A DNA stretch of 64,000 bases, taken from NCBI RefSeq assembly GCF_017377855.1, contig NZ_JAFREP010000038.1:1-64000 (forward strand), given 5' to 3'. The DNA comes from Acanthopleuribacter pedis. GTDB taxonomy: Bacteria; Acidobacteriota; Holophagae; Acanthopleuribacterales; Acanthopleuribacteraceae. Shown one piece after another: positions 59,572 through 64,000 of this stretch (its first letter is position 1; each line of letters opens with the position of its first letter). The position numbers and the translations under genes are program-made. The notes under the pieces are model-generated. The model searched no databases. It saw only the letters and a list, made by a program, of their open reading frames with translations, and was not told where the DNA came from.

Positions 59572-59590
59572 GCTGCCGTAACCAAACAAA

Positions 59591-59621
59591 GGGACGCGTG
59601 CGTCGTGCACGCGTCCCGGTT
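59591..59621. terminator. Bidirectional hairpin terminator
   Basis: GGGACGCGTGC-GTCGT-GCACGCGTCCC is a perfect 11-bp stem between convergent genes, followed by GGTTTT on the plus strand and preceded by A-rich DNA, serving the metzincin gene and possibly the propeller gene opposite. Confidence 0.85.
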
Positions 59622-59625
59622 TTGC

Positions 59626-62502
59626 TTAGCGCGGGGATTCTTTGATGGTGAAGGCTTTCTCCACCGTTTGGCCGAAGCCTTTGACCACCAGCGTGTAATC
59701 GCCGGCGACCGCGTAGGTTTGGCCTTCTTGACCGCGGTGCCACACCACTGCTTTCTCCGCTTCTTCGTCTTTGTTTTTCTTTTTCTTCTTTTTCTTTTTG
59801 GGTTGCTTGGTTTCGGTCTCAACGCTGACGCTGTAGGGCCAACCCAAGGTTTGCGGGCCTTGGACCACCGCGTGTTCCTTGCGGTAAACCACCTGATCGC
59901 CGTGTTTCACTTCCACGGTGACCGTACCCGCTTCCTTGGCGTAAAGCGGAATGTCCCAATGGTCCGGCTCGTAGTCGTCGCCGACCCAAGCCCAAGGCAA
60001 ATAACCCCAGCCAGGAGAGAAGGTTACTTCGCTTTGCTCGAAGACGAAGAGGGCCTCGTCCAGGGTGTTTTCCTTCAGCTCGCCAATCCAGTTTAGGGGC
60101 AAGGTGAAAATCGAGCGGCCGTGGGTCGCCACAATTAGCTCGTTTTCGCGGGGATGGATTTCCATCGCATATACCGGCACGTTGGGCAGGTCGTTTTCGT
60201 AGGGCAGCCAGGTTTTGCCTGCATCGAAGCTGACCCACAGACCGAGGTCCGTGCCCAGGTACAGCGCCTGTTTGTTTTTGCGGTCTTGACGGATGACGTT
60301 ACAGGGTTCGTCCGGCAGGTTTTCCGTCAGGTCGCGCCAGGTTTTGCCGTAGTCGTCCGAGGCGAACACGTAGGCGCGGAAATCGTCGTTGCGGTAACCG
60401 GTCAGGGTGACAAAAACGCTGCCCGCATCATGGGGTGAAATTTCAATGCCGGACACCCACAAACCTTGGGTGATGGTTTGGCCGATTTCCGCCCATTCCG
60501 CGCCGCGCGTGATCCACAGGCGGCCGTCGTCCGTACCCGCGTACAGCGTGCCGAAGGCGTGGGGCGATTCGCGGAGGGCCGTCACCGTGGCGAACGGCAC
60601 GTCGCCCGTGCCTTCGCTGGGGTTGGTGGTGAGGTCGGGGCTGATCTCGGTAAAACTTTCGCCGCGGTCCATCGACCGCAAGATGCGGTTGCCGGCCATG
60701 TACAAAATGTCGTGGTTGTGTTGGGACAACACAATCGGCGTCATCCAGTTGTAGCGGTAGGCCGGTTCTTTGAGGCGGTGACGGGGGAAAATCGTAAGCG
60801 GTGCGCCGCCTTGGGTATTGATGCGGCGGTAGTTGCCGAATTGGTAACCCAGGTACACCGTGGCGTTGTCGCGGGGATCCACCTGAATGAAGGCGCCGTC
60901 ACCGCCGCCCAGTTTGCGCCAGGAGGCGCTGTAGCGATCTTGTTCGCGGCTGGGGCCCATCCACACGCCGTTGTCTTGCAGGCCGCCGTAGATGTTGTAG
61001 GGCGTGGCCATGTCGTAGGTTACCGTGTAGAACTGACCGACCGGCAGCGTGTTGAAGTGCTGCCATTGGTCGCCGCCGTCCCAACTGATGTTGACCCCGC
61101 CGTCGTTGCCCAACACCAAATGATTGGGATCGTAGGGGTTGATCCACATCGCGTGGTGGTCGACGTGGACGTTGGGGCGCAGGATGTTTTTGAAGGTTTT
61201 GCCGCCGTCGGTTGTTTTGAGCAGCGGCACCGCGCCGATGTAGACCGTGTTCTCATCGCGGGGGTCGGCGAACACCGTTCCGAAGTAATAACCGTAACTC
61301 CAGGCAAAATCGGGGATGGGTTCCGCGTGGGTTTTGCGCCAGCTTTTGCCCGCATCGTCGGAGCGGTAGAGTTCCACGCCCAAGACTTCCACGTCGAACA
61401 TATCCGCGTTGCCGTCCGCCATGAGGTAGGCGCGCAGGTCGTCCAGCGCAATTTCGTCCGCGGTCAGTTGCTCGCGCACCGTTTTGGCCGTGATCTCTTC
61501 ATGGAAGCCGTTGCCGCGCAGGAAGCGGTCGATCACCTTGTCGGAAAGCGCCAAAAAGGCCGCCTCGTCCATGTCGCGCAGTTTTTTGCGGGTCAGTTCT
61601 TGGTATTCGGGTTTGGGATTGGGATTGGGGTTTTGGTTGTCGACCGCCGCGTAAACCACGTCGGGATTGGCCGGTGAAATCGCCAAGGCGATGCGGCCCA
61701 TGTTCTCGCCGACGGGCAGGCCCTCGTTGACCTTGGTCCAGTTATCGCCGCCGTCTTCGGTGCGGTAAAGCGCGGAGCCGGGACCGGCTTCTACAAAGTT
61801 CCAAGCCGTGCGCGAGCGTTCCCAGGCCGCCGCAAGCAAGACCTTCGGGTTGCGGGGGTCCATCTGCAGGTCGATTACGCCGGTGTTGTCGTTGATGTAC
61901 AGGACCTTTTCCCAGGTGGCGCCTTTGTCGCGGGTACGGAACACGCCGCGCTGCGCGTTTTTGCTGTAGAGTCGGCCGATGACGGCTACGTAGACCGTGG
62001 CCGGATCCGTGGGGTCTACCAGGATTTGGCTGATGTGATGGCTGTCGGTCAGCCCTTTGTGGGTCCAGGTCTTGCCACCGTCCTCCGTGTGGTATACGCC
62101 GGTGCCCGCGTAGGAACTGCGGCTCGAGTTTTCTTCTCCGGTGCCCAGCCAAATTTCATCTGAATTGTTGGGGTTCACGCCGAAATCGCCGATGGTGATA
62201 CTTGCGCCGCGTTCCCACAGGGGCTCCCAGCTGCTGCCGGCGTTGGTGGTACGCCACAGGCCGCCGCTGGCGTAGGCGACCAAATAGGTGTGGGGTTGAC
62301 CGACAAAACCGGTCAGGTCGACAACGCGACCGCTCATGGCGCGCGGGCCGACGGACGTGATGGGCCAGCCTTCGAAAAAGGTCTGTTCAGCCAGCTTTTG
62401 GCGCGCCTCGTAGGCGGCCATCCTTGCCTCGGGGCTGGACGGTTCCGTCGTTTGTTGGGGCGAGGCGAATAGCATGAGCAACAAGAGATACATGGGCGAC
62501 AT
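59626..62502 (-). CDS. Secreted Asp-box/BNR (sortilin-like) beta-propeller protein, 958 aa
   Basis: A signal peptide (MYLLLLMLFAS) starts at the ATG at 62502 with GGAGGA upstream; a much longer frame is non-coding in character. The body consists of repeated Asp-box motifs (S/T-x-D-x-G-x-T-W), e.g. YHTEDGGKTWTHKG, FRTRDKGATWEKV, YRTEDGGDNWTKV and a LWVSFDAGKTWLP near the end. This matches the large VPS10/sialidase-like propellers common in Acidobacteriota and related bacteria, often annotated as glycosyl hydrolases without catalytic evidence. An unusual Lys-rich run (TKQPKKKKKKKKNKDEE) lies before the last ~50 residues. It is convergent with the metzincin gene. Confidence 0.85.
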   Translation of the reverse strand: MSPMYLLLLMLFASPQQTTEPSSPEARMAAYEARQKLAEQTFFEGWPITSVGPRAMSGRVVDLTGFVGQPHTYLVAYASGGLWRTTNAGSSWEPLWERGASITIGDFGVNPNNSDEIWLGTGEENSSRSSYAGTGVYHTEDGGKTWTHKGLTDSHHISQILVDPTDPATVYVAVIGRLYSKNAQRGVFRTRDKGATWEKVLYINDNTGVIDLQMDPRNPKVLLAAAWERSRTAWNFVEAGPGSALYRTEDGGDNWTKVNEGLPVGENMGRIALAISPANPDVVYAAVDNQNPNPNPKPEYQELTRKKLRDMDEAAFLALSDKVIDRFLRGNGFHEEITAKTVREQLTADEIALDDLRAYLMADGNADMFDVEVLGVELYRSDDAGKSWRKTHAEPIPDFAWSYGYYFGTVFADPRDENTVYIGAVPLLKTTDGGKTFKNILRPNVHVDHHAMWINPYDPNHLVLGNDGGVNISWDGGDQWQHFNTLPVGQFYTVTYDMATPYNIYGGLQDNGVWMGPSREQDRYSASWRKLGGGDGAFIQVDPRDNATVYLGYQFGNYRRINTQGGAPLTIFPRHRLKEPAYRYNWMTPIVLSQHNHDILYMAGNRILRSMDRGESFTEISPDLTTNPSEGTGDVPFATVTALRESPHAFGTLYAGTDDGRLWITRGAEWAEIGQTITQGLWVSGIEISPHDAGSVFVTLTGYRNDDFRAYVFASDDYGKTWRDLTENLPDEPCNVIRQDRKNKQALYLGTDLGLWVSFDAGKTWLPYENDLPNVPVYAMEIHPRENELIVATHGRSIFTLPLNWIGELKENTLDEALFVFEQSEVTFSPGWGYLPWAWVGDDYEPDHWDIPLYAKEAGTVTVEVKHGDQVVYRKEHAVVQGPQTLGWPYSVSVETETKQPKKKKKKKKNKDEEAEKAVVWHRGQEGQTYAVAGDYTLVVKGFGQTVEKAFTIKESPR

Positions 62503-62991
62503 GAGGTGTTCCTCCGCGGATGAGTTAAAAATTGGGGATCCAGGCATCGCGTGATGGCTTGACCGGCCGTGGTGACGTTCGGAAAACAAAAGGGCCGGTA
62601 GGTGCGCCGGCGCGGCGGCGCCTTGGGTTCGGATATCATCGGATCGCCCCAAGAGTAACACGGCACCGGCTTTGTCGTGACCGGTTCGCGACCGACGGAA
62701 GAAAAAAGCGGCTTTGGAATAAAGGGTTTGGCGGGGAGGCACTGGTTTGTGGTGCCGGGCGACCCGTATATTTATAGGGTTTTGGGGTGCTTTCCCGCTG
62801 TGTGCTTGCTTTCGCGGGTGCCTTCCTTTATCTAATAATGTGTGTATCCCTTATCAGTGCCGTTCGTGGTTCAATAGGACCCTAACGACCCCTCCCCATT
62901 ACCCTTTCTATAACAACTCCGTAAGCACTTACCGTTTCCGTGTTGAAGCGTTGCGGCGATATGGCCGCATCATCCGCCGGGAGGCTTTTCT
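62503..62991. other. Divergent intergenic region
   Basis: I see no gene in these 489 bases. They must hold promoters for the propeller gene (minus) and the TPR gene (plus). The plus-strand leader ends with GGGAGG at 62979-62984. No repeat or RNA element is recognised. Confidence 0.4.
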
Positions 62992-64000
62992 TTGCTCAAG
63001 CTATTTGATGCGTTGCGAACCGAACTCGCCGCCTTTGTCGAAGGCGCGCAACACCGTGCCCTGCTGCTGGCGAGCAGCGACAACGACATCGCCTTTCCAC
63101 TGAAAGTATTGCGCGAGGTCGAGGAAGGAGCTCCCGCCGATGTGTTCATGATGTACTGCGACAACTTCCAGGAACCCTCGGCTTATGCCGACGTTGTCAT
63201 GGAACGCCTGCGCGAGGAACACCAAATTGCCGTTGAATGGCAGGTGGCCGATGGACGTGACCCCCTGCCTGATTTACCCGAATCGCTGTTTGACAATGCC
63301 CGCGCGCCGCAAGATCGCTTGGTAGAAGCCGTGCATGTTGTGCACGGTTGGTTTCCCCCCGAGGGGGATCACCGCTTGGTTTGGATCGCTGCACCGATGG
63401 AAACGGCGCGCGGCGAGGCTTGGCCGCAATTTTGCGAGCAACTGTACCGGGCTCTTGACGGAAATCCTTGGCTACGCTTGATTTTTCGCATGCCCGCCAA
63501 CTTGCCGAAGCTGATTGAAAAAGGCAAAGCGCCCGCTTGGATGAGCCACAACGATGTAAAGCTAACGGGTTGTGATTTTGGGCCCAAGGCGATGGAAGAA
63601 AGTTTGGCCGAACAAGCCGAGGATCCCGAATTGGACGAGGACCAGCGCATGAATGCCTTGATGATGTTGGCCGTGCGCGATACCGGCTTTAACCGTCGCC
63701 GTGATGCCGAGGCCAAATACGCCGAGCTTTTGGAATACGGCCAACGCAAGGAAGATCCCTCCATCAAAGGCATGGCTTTAATGGGGCTGGGCGATCTCTA
63801 CAAGCGCAACAACGAACTCAACGAGGCCGCGACCTGGTACGAGTGTGCCGTACCTGAAACCGTCGCGAGCAAACAAACGATGCCCATGTACCTTAATGTC
63901 AAGGGTTTGGCCGATACTTACTTCTTGCAACGGCGTTTCCCCGAAGCCGAGGAGGCTTATTTACAGGCCGCCCGCTTGGCGCAGGCCAATCAGGACACCG
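62992..64000 (+). CDS. TPR protein related to the T6SS TPR gene at 44725, partial (runs off the window)
   Basis: The frame is open from a TTG at 62992 (GGGAGG seven bases upstream) to the window end, giving at least 336 residues. The N-terminal ~190 residues form an alpha/beta domain (HRALLLASSDNDIAFPLKVL, then HRLVWIAAPMETARGEAWPQ) aligning with the corresponding domain of the 44725-46032 product (EHLVLVLDPAEIADEAAWQDWL). TPR repeats follow (MALMGLGDLYKRNNELNEAA). By analogy with its homologue, which lies between vgrG and a PAAR-Rhs toxin, it may open a second T6SS cargo cluster to the right. The function is inferred; the C-terminus is missing. Confidence 0.75.
   Translation, partial: MLKLFDALRTELAAFVEGAQHRALLLASSDNDIAFPLKVLREVEEGAPADVFMMYCDNFQEPSAYADVVMERLREEHQIAVEWQVADGRDPLPDLPESLFDNARAPQDRLVEAVHVVHGWFPPEGDHRLVWIAAPMETARGEAWPQFCEQLYRALDGNPWLRLIFRMPANLPKLIEKGKAPAWMSHNDVKLTGCDFGPKAMEESLAEQAEDPELDEDQRMNALMMLAVRDTGFNRRRDAEAKYAELLEYGQRKEDPSIKGMALMGLGDLYKRNNELNEAATWYECAVPETVASKQTMPMYLNVKGLADTYFLQRRFPEAEEAYLQAARLAQANQDT

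Noticed and set aside
60466-61677. A 403-residue plus-strand frame opposite the Asp-box protein
   Set aside because: Antisense shadow of a repeat-rich gene; no SD and no recognisable motif.

Overview
The window joins two unlike pieces of DNA. Bases 1 to about 13,100 are a mosaic of mobile DNA, visibly AT-richer than the rest. Bases from about 13,700 to the end are GC-rich chromosomal sequence of a Gram-negative (LPS-making) bacterium: lptD, murJ, secA, an M23 envelope peptidase, a MacB-type exporter and type VI secretion (T6SS) VgrG/PAAR-Rhs genes. REC-Ser/Thr kinase, CHAT protease, GH3, Asp-box propeller and ECF sigma/zinc anti-sigma genes suggest Acidobacteriota (Holophagae/Acanthopleuribacter-like) or a myxobacterium-like lineage. 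No rRNA or other taxonomic marker is present, so this is inference.

Mobile region (1-13.1 kb). It opens with what looks like the end of an IS21-family element cutting into a replication-relaxation gene. Then come small unknown genes, a VirD4/TraD-like ATPase, a second replication-relaxation protein, three separate XerC/D-like tyrosine recombinases, a lone receiver-domain protein and a fourth, P4-type integrase. The 3' half of an initiator tRNA-fMet gene lies between the first two recombinases and marks an attachment-site scar. The third recombinase is bracketed by two 20-bp dyad sites whose arms read the same way but whose 8-bp spacers are exact reverse complements, the footprint expected of an invertible segment. 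Many genes here have T-rich leaders with no Shine-Dalgarno sequence, unlike the chromosome. A 500-bp block of structured tandem repeats (13.2-13.7 kb) lies at the junction.

Envelope and housekeeping (13.7-38.2 kb). A four-gene MacAB-like exporter operon is followed by a fused VTE5/VTE6-like membrane protein and lptD with an overlapping partner gene. A receiver-kinase fusion, an M23 peptidase, secA and cutA run on the other strand. A long minus-strand run then carries murJ, a DHH phosphoesterase, an alpha/beta hydrolase, a GH3-type ligase and a glycosyltransferase-like protein.

T6SS cargo island (38.2-48.3 kb). One minus-strand run encodes VgrG, a TPR protein, a PAAR-Rhs protein with a C-terminal deaminase toxin, a beta-propeller protein where an immunity gene would sit, an L,D-transpeptidase-like effector candidate and a secreted protein that may be its immunity partner. 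A second member of the TPR family starts at 62,992 and runs off the window.

CHAT/metzincin locus (49.7-59.6 kb). An ECF sigma factor and a zinc-finger anti-sigma factor are followed by a TPR-CHAT lipoprotein, a large HExxHxxxxxH protease and two homologous proteins of an unrecognised family placed on either side of the CHAT gene. This is the best candidate here for an undescribed multi-gene system. A copy of a short dispersed repeat, otherwise found at gene ends (30.2, 31.5, 38.2 kb), sits just before it at 49.6 kb.
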